From the NCBI RefSeq assembly GCF_002294725.1, contig NZ_NSFT01000003.1, positions 434,001-498,000 on the forward strand: a DNA stretch of 64,000 bases, read 5' to 3'. Position 1 is the first letter of the stretch. The number at the start of each line of letters is the position of its first letter. Positions 48,472 through 57,085 of this stretch are shown piece by piece. This DNA is from Mesorhizobium sp. WSM4313 (lineage in GTDB: Bacteria; Pseudomonadota; Alphaproteobacteria; Rhizobiales; Rhizobiaceae). The notes beneath the pieces were generated by a model that saw nothing but the letters and a program-made list of their open reading frames with translations, ran no database searches and was not told the DNA's origin. The position numbers and the translations under genes are program-made.

Positions 48472-49392
48472 ATGCTTTGGAGAGGCCGTCGTCAGAGCGA
48501 CAACATCGAAGACGAACGCAGCGACAGCGGCGGCGGGCCTGGCGGCGGATTGGGCGGCGGTGGCCAGTTCCGCATCCCCATCGGCGGCCGTACCGGTGGC
48601 GGCGGCAGCATCATCCTGGTTATCCTTGTCGTGCTCGCAGGATGGTATTTCGGCTTCGATCCATCGCAGATCCTGGGTGACGGCAGCGGCGGCCTGGTGC
48701 CGGGAGACGGCGGCCAGATCTCCGACACACAGGACAATGGCAACGCCCCCGCCAATGACGAGATGAAGCAGTTCGTCGCGACCGTGCTTGCCGATACCGA
48801 GGACACCTGGACCGGCATTTTCAAGTCCGAAGGGCTGACCTACCAGGATCCCAAGCTGGTGCTGTTCAGTGGCCAGGTCCGTTCGGCCTGTGGTTTCGCC
48901 TCGGCGGCGGCCGGGCCATTCTACTGCCCAGGCGATCGCAAAGTCTATCTCGACATGACCTTCTTCCAGCAGCTCGACCAGCAGTTCGGCGCGTCCGGGG
49001 AATTCGCCCGTGCCTATGTGGTGGCGCATGAGGTCGGCCACCATGTGCAGAATCTCACCGGTATCATGGGCAAGTTCAACCAGATGCGGCAAGGAATGAG
49101 CGAGGCCGACGCCAACCAGCTGTCGGTGCGTATCGAGCTTCAGGCCGATTGCTTTGCTGGTGTCTGGGCACATTACACGCAGCAGAAGGGCATCCTGGAG
49201 CAGGGCGATATCGAAAGCGCGCTGAACGCGGCCAAGCAGATCGGCGACGACACGCTGCAGAAGAGGATGCAGGGCTATGTCGTGCCGGAAAGCTTCAACC
49301 ACGGCACCTCGCAGCAGCGGCAGACGTGGCTGGCGCGCGGCATCAAGAGCGGCAAGCTGTCCGACTGCAACACGATGGGCGGTCCGATCTGA
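48472..49392 (+). CDS. YpfJ-family neutral zinc metallopeptidase, membrane-anchored
   Basis: 306 residues from ATG 48472 with GAGGAG before it; a GTG at 48454 is less likely. A glycine-rich N-terminus (GGGPGGGLGGGG) leads to one membrane segment (about 46-62), then a periplasmic domain. The catalytic motif is VVAHEVGHHVQ (HExxH) with a further IELQADCFAG that carries the third zinc ligand and is typical of the neutral-zinc-metallopeptidase family. The C-terminus has GTSQQRQTWLARG. Substrate is unknown. Confidence 0.9.
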   Translation: MLWRGRRQSDNIEDERSDSGGGPGGGLGGGGQFRIPIGGRTGGGGSIILVILVVLAGWYFGFDPSQILGDGSGGLVPGDGGQISDTQDNGNAPANDEMKQFVATVLADTEDTWTGIFKSEGLTYQDPKLVLFSGQVRSACGFASAAAGPFYCPGDRKVYLDMTFFQQLDQQFGASGEFARAYVVAHEVGHHVQNLTGIMGKFNQMRQGMSEADANQLSVRIELQADCFAGVWAHYTQQKGILEQGDIESALNAAKQIGDDTLQKRMQGYVVPESFNHGTSQQRQTWLARGIKSGKLSDCNTMGGPI

Positions 49393-49484
49393 CGCGGCCC
49401 TGCCGCTTCTTTGGCGGCGAGGATCGGCGATCAAAGGCGGCTGGCAAGTGATGTCAGGATGAGGCAATTGCCTTCGTTCGCGTA

Positions 49485-49513
49485 TTGTTCCTGCCGGCGA
49501 CGTCGCCTATAAG
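49485..49513 (+). promoter_or_regulatory. Sigma-70-type promoter of the MFS exporter gene
   Basis: TTGTTC (49485-49490) and TATAAG (49508-49513) are separated by exactly 17 bases, with GAGGAGATTATC leading to ATG 49558. This is the clearest promoter in the right half of the window. Confidence 0.7.
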
Positions 49514-49557
49514 ATGCCTCCCGCCTTTGCCCCGGGCGGCCTGAGGAGATTATCATC

Positions 49558-50826
49558 ATGATCGACCCCAAAACCGCCAGGCGGGGCCTTGCGCTCGTTT
49601 TCACCACGCTGCTGCTCGACGTCATCGGCTTCGGCATCATCATGCCTGTGCTGCCGGCCTATCTCGAGGAACTGAGCGGCGTCAGCGTCAGCCAGGCCGC
49701 GATCGAGGGCGGCTGGCTGTTCTTCGTCTATGCGGCGATGCAGTTCGTCTTCGCGCCGATCATGGGCGGCTTAAGCGACCGCTTCGGCCGGCGGCCGATC
49801 CTGCTTGCCTCGGTGCTGACCTTTTCCATCGACAACCTGATCTGCGCGATCGCCTGGTCCTATCCGATGCTGTTCATCGGCCGCGTGCTCGCCGGTGTTT
49901 CCGGCGCCAGCTATTCGACGACATCGGCCTTCATCGCCGACATCTCGAACGACGAGAACCGGGCGAAGAATTTCGGCCTGCTCGGCATCGCCTTTGGCGT
50001 CGGCTTCGTCATCGGCCCGGTGCTGGGCGGTCTGCTCGGCACGTTCGGGCCGCGCGTGCCGTTCTATTTCGCGGCCGCGCTTGCCTTCGTGAATTTCCTG
50101 ATCGCGATGTTCCTGCTGCCGGAGACGCTGGACGAAAAGCATCGTCGCCGTTTCGAATGGAAGCGCGCCAATCCGGTCGGCACGCTCATGCAGATGCGCA
50201 ATTATCCCGGCATCGGCTGGATCGGGCTGGTGTTCTTTCTGATGACGCTCGGCCACATGATGTATCCTGCCGTCTGGGCGTTCGTTTCCAACTACCGCTA
50301 TGGCTGGAACCAGCAGCAGATCGGCTTCTCGCTCGGCGCCTTCGGCCTGTGCGGCGCAATTATCATGGCGACGGTGCTGCCGCGGATCATTCCCAAGCTC
50401 GGCGAGTGGAGGACGGCGGCGATCGGCCTGACCTTTACCGCGCTCAGCGCCTTCGGCTATGCGTTTTCGACGCAAGGCTGGATGATTTATGCGGTCATCG
50501 TGGCCGGCTGCCTGGAGGCGCTGGCCGATCCGCCGCTCAGAAGCCTCGCCGCCGCCAAGGTGCCGCCCTCGGCGCAGGGCGAATTGCAGGGCGCGATGAC
50601 CTCGATCTTCTCGATCACCTCGATCATCACGCCGCTGCTCTACACCGCGATATTTTCCTGGTTCACGGGCCCGGCGGCGCCGGTCGTGTTCGGCGGCGCT
50701 CCCTATGTGCTCGGCGCAATTTTCCTGACGCTGGCGGTGATCGTCTTCGTGACGAAAGTTGCCAAGCCGACGCCGAAGGAAGTCGAGCGCATGCACACGC
50801 AGGAGCCGGTGACGGACGCTGCTTAG
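49558..50826 (+). CDS. MFS exporter, TetA(B)/MdtG-like (DHA1)
   Basis: 422 residues with twelve hydrophobic segments. The signature is [20 protein letters not shown] in helix 1 and [17 protein letters not shown] (motif A, intact aspartate and RxGRR), with motif C-like [17 protein letters not shown] in helix 5. This combination is that of tetracycline-type antiporters. Drug specificity cannot be stated. It stands alone and is convergent with carA across 14 bases. Confidence 0.92.
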   Translation: MIDPKTARRGLALVFTTLLLDVIGFGIIMPVLPAYLEELSGVSVSQAAIEGGWLFFVYAAMQFVFAPIMGGLSDRFGRRPILLASVLTFSIDNLICAIAWSYPMLFIGRVLAGVSGASYSTTSAFIADISNDENRAKNFGLLGIAFGVGFVIGPVLGGLLGTFGPRVPFYFAAALAFVNFLIAMFLLPETLDEKHRRRFEWKRANPVGTLMQMRNYPGIGWIGLVFFLMTLGHMMYPAVWAFVSNYRYGWNQQQIGFSLGAFGLCGAIIMATVLPRIIPKLGEWRTAAIGLTFTALSAFGYAFSTQGWMIYAVIVAGCLEALADPPLRSLAAAKVPPSAQGELQGAMTSIFSITSIITPLLYTAIFSWFTGPAAPVVFGGAPYVLGAIFLTLAVIVFVTKVAKPTPKEVERMHTQEPVTDAA

Positions 50827-50840
50827 GCCGGCTGCTTGGG

Positions 50841-52046
50841 CTAGGCGCGTTCGGCCAGCGCTTCCTCGCCGCGGCGTTCGCGGATCAGATTGACGAAGCG
50901 ACGGAACAGGTAATGCGAATCCTGCGGGCCGGGCGAGGCCTCGGGATGATGCTGAACCGAGAACACTGGACGGCCGGTCAGGGCGATGCCGCAATTCGAG
51001 CCGTCGAAGAGCGAGACATGGGTTTCCTCGACGCCTTCGGGCAGAGAGTCCGCGTCGACGGCGAAACCGTGGTTCATCGAGACGATCTCGACCTTGCCGG
51101 TGGTGTGGTCCTTGACCGGATGGTTGGCGCCGTGGTGGCCCTGGTGCATCTTCTCGGTCCGGCCGCCGAGCGCCAGCGCCAGCATCTGATGGCCGAGGCA
51201 GATGCCGAACACCGGGATGTCGGTCTTCAAGAGATCCTGGATCACCGGCACGGCATATTCGCCGGTCGCTTCCGGATCGCCGGGGCCGTTCGACAGGAAG
51301 ATGCCGTCCGGCTGCATGGCCATGATCTCCTCGGCGCCGGTCTTGGCCGGCACGACGGTGACCTTGGCGCCGAGGCCCGCAAGCAGGCGTAGGATGTTGC
51401 GCTTGACGCCATAGTCGACGGCCACGACGTGCATGGAAGGCTCGCTCCGCTCGCCATAGCCTTCGTTCCAGATCCAGGGCGTCTCGCGCCAGACCGAAGA
51501 CTGGCCCGACGTGACCTCCTTGGCGAGATCGAGGCCGATCAGGCCCGACCAGGCAGCCGCCTGCCGCTTCAGGTCCTCGATGTCGAACACGCCGTCGGGG
51601 GCATGCGCGATGACGGCATTGGGCATGCCCTTCTCGCGGATCAGCACAGTCAGCGCGCGGGTGTCGATGCCGGATAGCGCGACGATGCCGCGCCGCTTCA
51701 GCCACTGGTCGAGATGGCCGGCGGCGCGATAGTTGGACGGGTCGGTGACGTTGGCCTTGAAGATGGCGCCGACAGCGCCGGCGCGGGCGGCTGGATGCAA
51801 ATCCTCGATGTCCTCGTCATTGGTGCCGACATTGCCGATATGCGGGAAAGTGAAGGTGACGATCTGGCCGGCGTAAGACGGATCGGTGAGGATTTCTTCA
51901 TAACCTGTCAGCGCGGTGTTGAAGCACACCTCCGCAACCGCCGATCCCGTGGCGCCAAGGCCGCGGCCTTCGATCACCGTGCCGTCGGCGAGCACCAGAA
52001 GGGCGGTCGGCTTTTCGGTTGCCCACGGGGCGGTGGTCGTGGCCAT
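50841..52046 (-). CDS. carA: Carbamoyl-phosphate synthase small subunit
   Basis: 401 residues from ATG 52046. N-terminal domain (ALLVLADGTVIEGRGLGATG) and a class-I glutamine amidotransferase domain: FGICLGHQMLALALGG with the nucleophilic cysteine and QHHPEASPGPQDSHY with the catalytic histidine and glutamate. It splits glutamine and passes ammonia to CarB. It is divergent from yqeY, an arrangement I recall in other alphaproteobacteria, and 14 kb from carB, so the two subunits are not in one operon here. Confidence 0.97.
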   Translation of the reverse strand: MATTTAPWATEKPTALLVLADGTVIEGRGLGATGSAVAEVCFNTALTGYEEILTDPSYAGQIVTFTFPHIGNVGTNDEDIEDLHPAARAGAVGAIFKANVTDPSNYRAAGHLDQWLKRRGIVALSGIDTRALTVLIREKGMPNAVIAHAPDGVFDIEDLKRQAAAWSGLIGLDLAKEVTSGQSSVWRETPWIWNEGYGERSEPSMHVVAVDYGVKRNILRLLAGLGAKVTVVPAKTGAEEIMAMQPDGIFLSNGPGDPEATGEYAVPVIQDLLKTDIPVFGICLGHQMLALALGGRTEKMHQGHHGANHPVKDHTTGKVEIVSMNHGFAVDADSLPEGVEETHVSLFDGSNCGIALTGRPVFSVQHHPEASPGPQDSHYLFRRFVNLIRERRGEEALAERA

Positions 52047-52316
52047 GGCGGCACTCCTAGAGGCTGTTTCGCAATTGTCCCGCAAGCGGGAGGATCCGCG
52101 CAACAAACGGCGCGCGGCAGCGAATTCGCGAGCCTGCGCGCAACCAAAGTTTCAGTTCATGCGAGGCTCAGTACATAGGGGAAGGCGCGGGAACGGTCAA
52201 TGTGCCGCCCCCGAACCACGACCGATTGCTTTCGTCCAGCAATATCAGCGGCTTGGCCGGATTTGCGTTGGTCGTTCGGCAAAGCTATTGTCCGCCGCAT
52301 TCGAAGGAGAAGCACG

Positions 52317-52766
52317 ATGCGCGAGAAAATCGCCGAATCCATGAAGAGCGCGATGAAGGCGCAGGACAAGCACCGCCTGCCGACACTGCGGCTGATCCAG
52401 GCCGCCATCCACGATCGCGACATCGCCAATCGCGGCGCCGGAAAGCCGCCGGCGAGCGAGGAGGAGATCCTTCAGATCCTCGCCAAGATGGTGAAGCAGC
52501 GCGAGGAATCGGCCAAGGCCTTCGAGGACGGCAAGCGGCCGGAGTTGGCGGCGCAGGAGCGCGGCGAGATGGAGATCATCCGGGAGTTCCTGCCGACGCA
52601 GCTCGACGACGCGGCGATCCAGGCTGCGGCGCGCGAGGCGATCGCGGCGACGGGCGCGGCCAGCCAGAAGGACATGGGCAAGGTGATCGGCGCGCTGAAG
52701 CAGAAATATGCCGGCCAGATGGACTTCGCCAAGGCGAGCGCCATCGTCAAGGGTCTGCTGCAATAG
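52317..52766 (+). CDS. yqeY: GatB/YqeY domain protein
   Basis: 149 residues from ATG 52317 with GAAGGAGA. It is the YqeY family: MREKIAESMKSAMKAQDKHR, RLPTLRLIQAAIHDRD, EEEILQILAKMVKQREESA, and the C-terminal MDFAKASAIVKGLL. It is homologous to the tRNA-binding tail domain of GatB; a role in tRNA-dependent amidation or RNA binding is supposed. It is commonly next to dnaG/rpoD in related bacteria; here nine genes intervene. Confidence 0.92.
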   Translation: MREKIAESMKSAMKAQDKHRLPTLRLIQAAIHDRDIANRGAGKPPASEEEILQILAKMVKQREESAKAFEDGKRPELAAQERGEMEIIREFLPTQLDDAAIQAAAREAIAATGAASQKDMGKVIGALKQKYAGQMDFAKASAIVKGLLQ

Positions 52767-52775
52767 ACGACGGTG

Positions 52776-53774
52776 TCAGTCCTTGCAGATCGGCACCGGC
52801 TGCGGCGGTGGTGCCGGATGATCCTTCTTGTACTGGGCGATGATCGGCTCCAGCATCTTCTTCGGCCAGAATTTGGGAGTGCCGATCTCCTTCAGGCAGG
52901 AGGCGTTCCAATAGGTGCCCGCGTTTGAGAGCGCCTGGCCGGCAGCCTTGGCCCGGGCGACAGCGGCGATGTCGCGTGATTCCGGATAGATGTAGAGCGT
53001 GGTCGGGTTGTTCTTCACGAGGGGGATGATCTGCTCGGCGTCGGCGGGCGACCAGCTGGTGCAGCCATTGCTGCGGCCGCCGGCATAGTTCACCAGCTTG
53101 CCGAACGGAACCAGGCCGTCATGGTCGGCGTAGGAGCTTTGCGGGCTCTTGCGCATGCACAGGCCCTTCAAGATCGCGGCCGGATGGCCGCCGATCACGC
53201 GCTGCCTGGCGTTCGCCGCCTCGCCTTCGCCGTCGAACTGGATGAAGCTGCGCATGAACACCGCGTTCTGCGCGCCGACACGATAGTAGCCCTTGAAGGA
53301 CGTCTTGGTCTCGGCCGTCATATAGGCGCCGCCGGCCGTCAGCGCCGAGTCCATGGCGTTGCCGAAATTCTTGGCGCAGCGCCTGCCGTTGGAGAAATCG
53401 GCAACGCCTTTCAGGTTGCGTCCGCCGCCATGGCCCGAGGAAACCGCGCGGAAGAGCTGCTTGCTTTCACAAATGATGTAGTAGCGCTGGCCAGGCACGC
53501 TGTTGCCCAAATCCGCGGGACGCGTGGCATCCATGGCGAAGTAGCAGGGGTTGCTGACCGAACCTTCGCTGACCTTCTTCTGGTAGAGCGCGCGCGCCCG
53601 CTCCAGCACGACCTGAGAGATCTGGCCTTCGCCATCGCCGACATGGCGCTGCAACCAGTCGGGAACAGCCGACGGCCGCAAAGCCGCAAAAGAGCTGACC
53701 GATGCCGTCAGGGCGGCCAGGATCGCGACAAGGCAGAAGATGACCGCGCCCCGCGGAACAGATCTCAACCGCAC
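52776..53774 (-). CDS. Murein L,D-transpeptidase-like protein (YkuD_2 type)
   Basis: 332 residues. A long signal or membrane-anchor segment (9-31, GAVIFCLVAILAALTAS) directs it to the periplasm. The catalytic-type motif is GGRSNGCTSW with the nucleophilic cysteine (Cys238), and a conserved histidine lies earlier in VIGGHPAAILKG (His197). These are features of the YkuD_2 family, related to enzymes that cross-link peptidoglycan by L,D-transpeptidation. Activity is not proven. It is convergent with yqeY, separated by nine bases. Confidence 0.83.
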   Translation of the reverse strand: MRLRSVPRGAVIFCLVAILAALTASVSSFAALRPSAVPDWLQRHVGDGEGQISQVVLERARALYQKKVSEGSVSNPCYFAMDATRPADLGNSVPGQRYYIICESKQLFRAVSSGHGGGRNLKGVADFSNGRRCAKNFGNAMDSALTAGGAYMTAETKTSFKGYYRVGAQNAVFMRSFIQFDGEGEAANARQRVIGGHPAAILKGLCMRKSPQSSYADHDGLVPFGKLVNYAGGRSNGCTSWSPADAEQIIPLVKNNPTTLYIYPESRDIAAVARAKAAGQALSNAGTYWNASCLKEIGTPKFWPKKMLEPIIAQYKKDHPAPPPQPVPICKD

Positions 53775-54058
53775 CCTCTTGCCCCTCCCGTCGAAATGTC
53801 TCGTACCTGTGAATCAGCATGGACGATTATAGAAGGTCTCGCACGCATCGGCGAAACACTTCTAGTTTAGCGACGCCTTTTGGGAGGTCGGATTTTCGGC
53901 CCCCTTCGATTGAGCTATGATCTGATTCCGGCGCGCCCACGCCTCCTCCCTCCGTCGGGAAGCATCGTTCATGCAGGGCAGTTTATCACCGAACCAACTG
54001 TTCGAGCGCCAGGCATAAGGAGGGGTTGTCAAGACTGCTCGCGGCAGGAGGTTTTTCG

Positions 54059-54769
54059 ATGCGGTTTTCCGCACCCGTCTATCATCTGAAGCGCCAGGCG
54101 AGGCTTCTGTCCCGCAGCGAAAATGTGCCCCTCCACCAGGCGCTCGACCGCGTTGCCGCCAAGCAAGGCTTCGGCAGTTGGAGCCTGCTTGCGGCCAAGG
54201 CTGCCGAGGCTGCGCCAGCCGGCGCCCTGTTGGCGCGGCTGATCCCCGGCGACATGGTCCTCGTGGCGGCGCGGCCGGGGCAGGGCAAGACGCTGATGAG
54301 CCTCGAACTTGCCGTGGCAGCCATGAAGCAAGGCAGTCGCGCCGTATTCTTCACCCTGGAATACATGCATGCCGACATCCTCGACCGGTTCCGTGACATC
54401 GGCGTCGATCCTGCCGATTTCGACCACTTGTTCACCTTCGACAATTCCGACGCCATCAGCGCCGCCTACATCATCGAGACGTTGCGGGCGGCGCCGCGCG
54501 GCACGCTGGCGGTCATCGACTATCTGCAACTGCTCGACCAGAAGCGGGAGAATCCGGAACTCATGGTCCAGATCCGCGCCTTGAAGTCGTTTGCCCGGGA
54601 ACGCGGACTGGTGCTCATCTTCATCTCGCAGGTCGACAGGTCATATGATTGCGCCCGGAAAGCGTTCCCGGATATCGGCGATATCCGGCTGCCGAACCCG
54701 CTCGACCTGTCGCTGTTCGACAAAGCCTGTTTCCTGAACAAGGGCGAAATCCGGTTTCAGGCGACTTGA
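54059..54769 (+). CDS. Small DnaB-like RecA-fold ATPase
   Basis: 236 residues from ATG 54059 with GCAGGAGG upstream. The first 45 residues (YHLKRQARLLSRSENVPLHQ, QGFGSWSLLAAK) resemble the short helical module of glyoxalase-related proteins (Glyoxalase_8). Then a RecA-like core: ARPGQGKT (71-78, Walker A), FFTLEYM, TLAVIDYLQLL (Walker B, Asp154) and FISQVDRSYD, all as in the C-terminal domain of replicative helicase DnaB. It lacks the DnaB N-terminal domain, so it is not a replicative helicase. Role unknown. Confidence 0.8.
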   Translation: MRFSAPVYHLKRQARLLSRSENVPLHQALDRVAAKQGFGSWSLLAAKAAEAAPAGALLARLIPGDMVLVAARPGQGKTLMSLELAVAAMKQGSRAVFFTLEYMHADILDRFRDIGVDPADFDHLFTFDNSDAISAAYIIETLRAAPRGTLAVIDYLQLLDQKRENPELMVQIRALKSFARERGLVLIFISQVDRSYDCARKAFPDIGDIRLPNPLDLSLFDKACFLNKGEIRFQAT

Positions 54770-54810
54770 GAGCGATCCGTGTCGCTTCTATGCCGGCTCG
54801 ACAGGGAAGA

Positions 54811-55368
54811 ATGATCGAAATCGTCAAACCCGCGCTCCAACATTTGCCGTCCTACAAGGCGGCGCTCGAGCGCGGATGGTCGCCCGACAATGTGCGGCTC
54901 CTCGAAGCGACGCGCGAGCAACTCGACGCGATCGAGAAGGATCCCGTTGAATTTCTCGCCGGCCTCGACGATCCCGAAGCGAAGGGGCCGCCCATCGTCT
55001 TGCCCGACGGCACCGAGGTCGCGCGGCTGCCTGGATTCCGGCGCTGGATCTGGGACGGCGAGGCCGCCGGCTCGATCGGCTTTCGCTGGCAGAAGGGCAC
55101 GTCGGAGCTGCCCTCGCATGTGCTTGGCCATATCGGCTATGCGGTGGTGCCGTGGAAGCGCAACCGCGGCTATGCCACCGAAGCGCTGTGGCTGATGCTG
55201 GACGAGGCGAGAGCGGTCGGGCTCGATCATGTCGAGATCACCAGTGATCTCGACAATCCTGCCTCGCACAAAGTGGTGCTTGCCAATGGCGGCAGGCTGG
55301 TCGGGCGGTTTGCCAAACTTGCAGCCTATGGCGGCGCAGAGAGCCTGAGGTTCCGGATCGATCTTTAA
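54811..55368 (+). CDS. GNAT-family N-acetyltransferase (second)
   Basis: 185 residues from ATG 54811 with AGGGAAGA upstream. The acetyltransferase core is LGHIGYAVVPWKRNRGYATE, with RNRGYAT as the acetyl-CoA-binding loop, followed by LDHVEITSDLDNPASHKVV and a final LRFRIDL. The N-terminus is 90 residues longer than the minimal fold. It follows the DnaB-like gene by about 40 bases on the same strand. The stop codon is embedded in the palindromic repeat downstream. Confidence 0.9.
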   Translation: MIEIVKPALQHLPSYKAALERGWSPDNVRLLEATREQLDAIEKDPVEFLAGLDDPEAKGPPIVLPDGTEVARLPGFRRWIWDGEAAGSIGFRWQKGTSELPSHVLGHIGYAVVPWKRNRGYATEALWLMLDEARAVGLDHVEITSDLDNPASHKVVLANGGRLVGRFAKLAAYGGAESLRFRIDL

Positions 55369-55469
55369 AGCGCGTCGCGCTGAAACGGATTCAGGCGACG
55401 CGCTTTAAATCTTTGTTTTGATGCATGTCGTTGTCCCAGAACCGCTGCACACTTCTGGGCGACATGCAT
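55367..55469. repeat. Pair of rhizobial palindromes between convergent genes
   Basis: First palindrome: AAAGCGCGTCG (55367-55377) with CGACGCGCTTT (55396-55406). Second: ATGCATGTCG (55421-55430) with CGACATGCAT (55460-55469), enclosing CCCAGAA/TTCTGGG. The second is related to the element at 61801. Both may end transcription of the GNAT and MFS genes. Confidence 0.75.
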
Positions 55470-55473
55470 TAAA

Positions 55474-56655
55474 TTATTCCGCGGCCGCCGGCAGCGGCGG
55501 CGTCGCGCGGCTGCGCCATTCCCAGGTCTGCGAGGCAAAAGCCACCACGACCGCCACCAGCATGGCGAGCACGCCGGCCAGCGGCAGGCTGCGATAGCCC
55601 AGGCCGGCATTGAGCATCGCCGCGCCCAGCGAGGCAGCCAGCGCGATGCCGACATTGAAGCCGGACGGGATCAGCGAGGAGGCGAGATTGGAGGCATCGG
55701 CCGTCCAGGCGAGGATGCGCGTCTGGATCGGCGCGCCGATGGCGAAGTTGAGACCGCCCCAGATGACGATTGCCGCGACCATCGGCAACGGATAGGGGCT
55801 GACGAGATAGATGACGCCAAGCGTCACCGCCTGCAGGGCAAGCATGACGATGAGCGACGGCATCAGCTTCCAGTCGGCGAGCTTGCCGCCGACCAGGACG
55901 CCGATCGTGGCGCCGACGCCGTTGAGCAAAAGCACAAAGGGGATCAGGCCCTCGTCGAGGCCCGTGACCTCGAGCAGCATCGGCGTGATGTAGGTGAACA
56001 GCGCAAACTGGCCGATCATCAGCATCAGCATCAGGATCAGCGAGGTCCAGACCTGCTGGCGGCCGAGCACGCGAACTTCGCGCGCCAGCCCGGCTGGCCG
56101 GTTGGCGGCGCCCGCCGTGCGCGGCAGCAGCGCCAGCATGGCGAGGATCGCGACGAGGCCCAGCGCGCCCATCACCCAGAAGGTCGCGCGCCAGCCCCAC
56201 AGGCTGCCGATCGCGGTGCCGGCGGGCACGCCGATGATATTGGAAACCGTCAGCCCCGAGAGAATGACCGCGACCGCCCGGCCGCGCTGGTCCTCGCGCA
56301 CCAGGCTGACTGCAACCACCATGGCGACACCGAAATAGCAGCCATGCGCCACGGCAGTCGCGATACGCAGCAGAAGCATCGAGGTGAAGTCGGGCGCCAG
56401 CGCGCAAGCCGCCTGGCCAAGGGTGAAAGCGATCGTGAGCCCAATCAGCAGCGTCTTGCGCGAAACCTTGCCGGTGGCCAAAGCCAGCAGCGGGCCGCCG
56501 ATGGCAATGCCGCAGGCATAGCCGGAGACGAGATAGCCGGCGGTCGGCACCGAAACGCCGAGGCCCTGCGCCACCTCCGGCAGCACGCCGGCGATGACGA
56601 ATTCGGTGGTGCCGAAGGCGAAGGCGGCAAGGAAAAGGGCAATCAGCGGCAGCAT
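55474..56655 (-). CDS. MFS transporter, YdhP/AraJ type
   Basis: 393 residues from ATG 56655 (MLPLIALFLAAFAFGTTEFV), which starts exactly at the first membrane helix, as usual for this group; an upstream ATG at 56712 adds a basic peptide. Motif region GGPLLALATGKVSRKTLLIG between helices 2 and 3, and SNIIGVPAGTAIGSLWGWRA in helix 5, are family features. Probable efflux of sugars or drugs. The gene is leftward and convergent with the GNAT gene. Confidence 0.9.
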   Translation of the reverse strand: MLPLIALFLAAFAFGTTEFVIAGVLPEVAQGLGVSVPTAGYLVSGYACGIAIGGPLLALATGKVSRKTLLIGLTIAFTLGQAACALAPDFTSMLLLRIATAVAHGCYFGVAMVVAVSLVREDQRGRAVAVILSGLTVSNIIGVPAGTAIGSLWGWRATFWVMGALGLVAILAMLALLPRTAGAANRPAGLAREVRVLGRQQVWTSLILMLMLMIGQFALFTYITPMLLEVTGLDEGLIPFVLLLNGVGATIGVLVGGKLADWKLMPSLIVMLALQAVTLGVIYLVSPYPLPMVAAIVIWGGLNFAIGAPIQTRILAWTADASNLASSLIPSGFNVGIALAASLGAAMLNAGLGYRSLPLAGVLAMLVAVVVAFASQTWEWRSRATPPLPAAAE

Positions 56656-56781
56656 GTTCAAAACATAGGCGAGGAATGCACGTCTCAAACCATGCCTGCG
56701 CGGGCGCGGCAATGCAGAAATTGGCGATGGCGCTTTAGCTTTTCTTGACCGGACGGATCAAAGCCGGCCTGTCGCTTGCTG

Positions 56782-56991
56782 CTACGCTGCCGTTTTGCGC
56801 CCGTAAGGGATCTTCAGCCAGGCCCGTTCGTGCAGGTAGTAAAGCAGCGACTTGGTGACGACCTCGGTGAGCCCGATCGTGGCGGCGAGCTTGATGCTGC
56901 CGGTGACCACCAGGGAGATGATCATCGTGTCGATCGTGCCGGTGGCGCGCCATGAAAGCGCCTTGGCGAAGCTGCGCGAATGCGTGTCCAT
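56782..56991 (-). CDS. DUF2061 small membrane protein
   Basis: 69 residues with two hydrophobic stretches: RATGTIDTMIISLVVTGSIK and AATIGLTEVVTKSLLYYLHE. The ALSWRATGT and YYLHERAWLKIPYG motifs are typical of DUF2061. No function is established. It is a single small gene in the gap between the MFS and the Na/Pi genes, all leftward. Confidence 0.85.
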   Translation of the reverse strand: MDTHSRSFAKALSWRATGTIDTMIISLVVTGSIKLAATIGLTEVVTKSLLYYLHERAWLKIPYGRKTAA

Positions 56992-57085
56992 CGACGGATC
57001 GTCCTCCCAACAGGTCCACTGGCGTTCCTTAGCCGACGGAAGCGAGGATGAGCAAAGACTAATTTTTTGGCAGGTCCCGATCGCC

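Noticed and set aside
53862-53972. Possible 36-residue gene on the minus strand (MNDASRRREEAWARRNQ)
   Set aside because: No ribosome site and no recognised family; it may be real but cannot be supported from this sequence alone.
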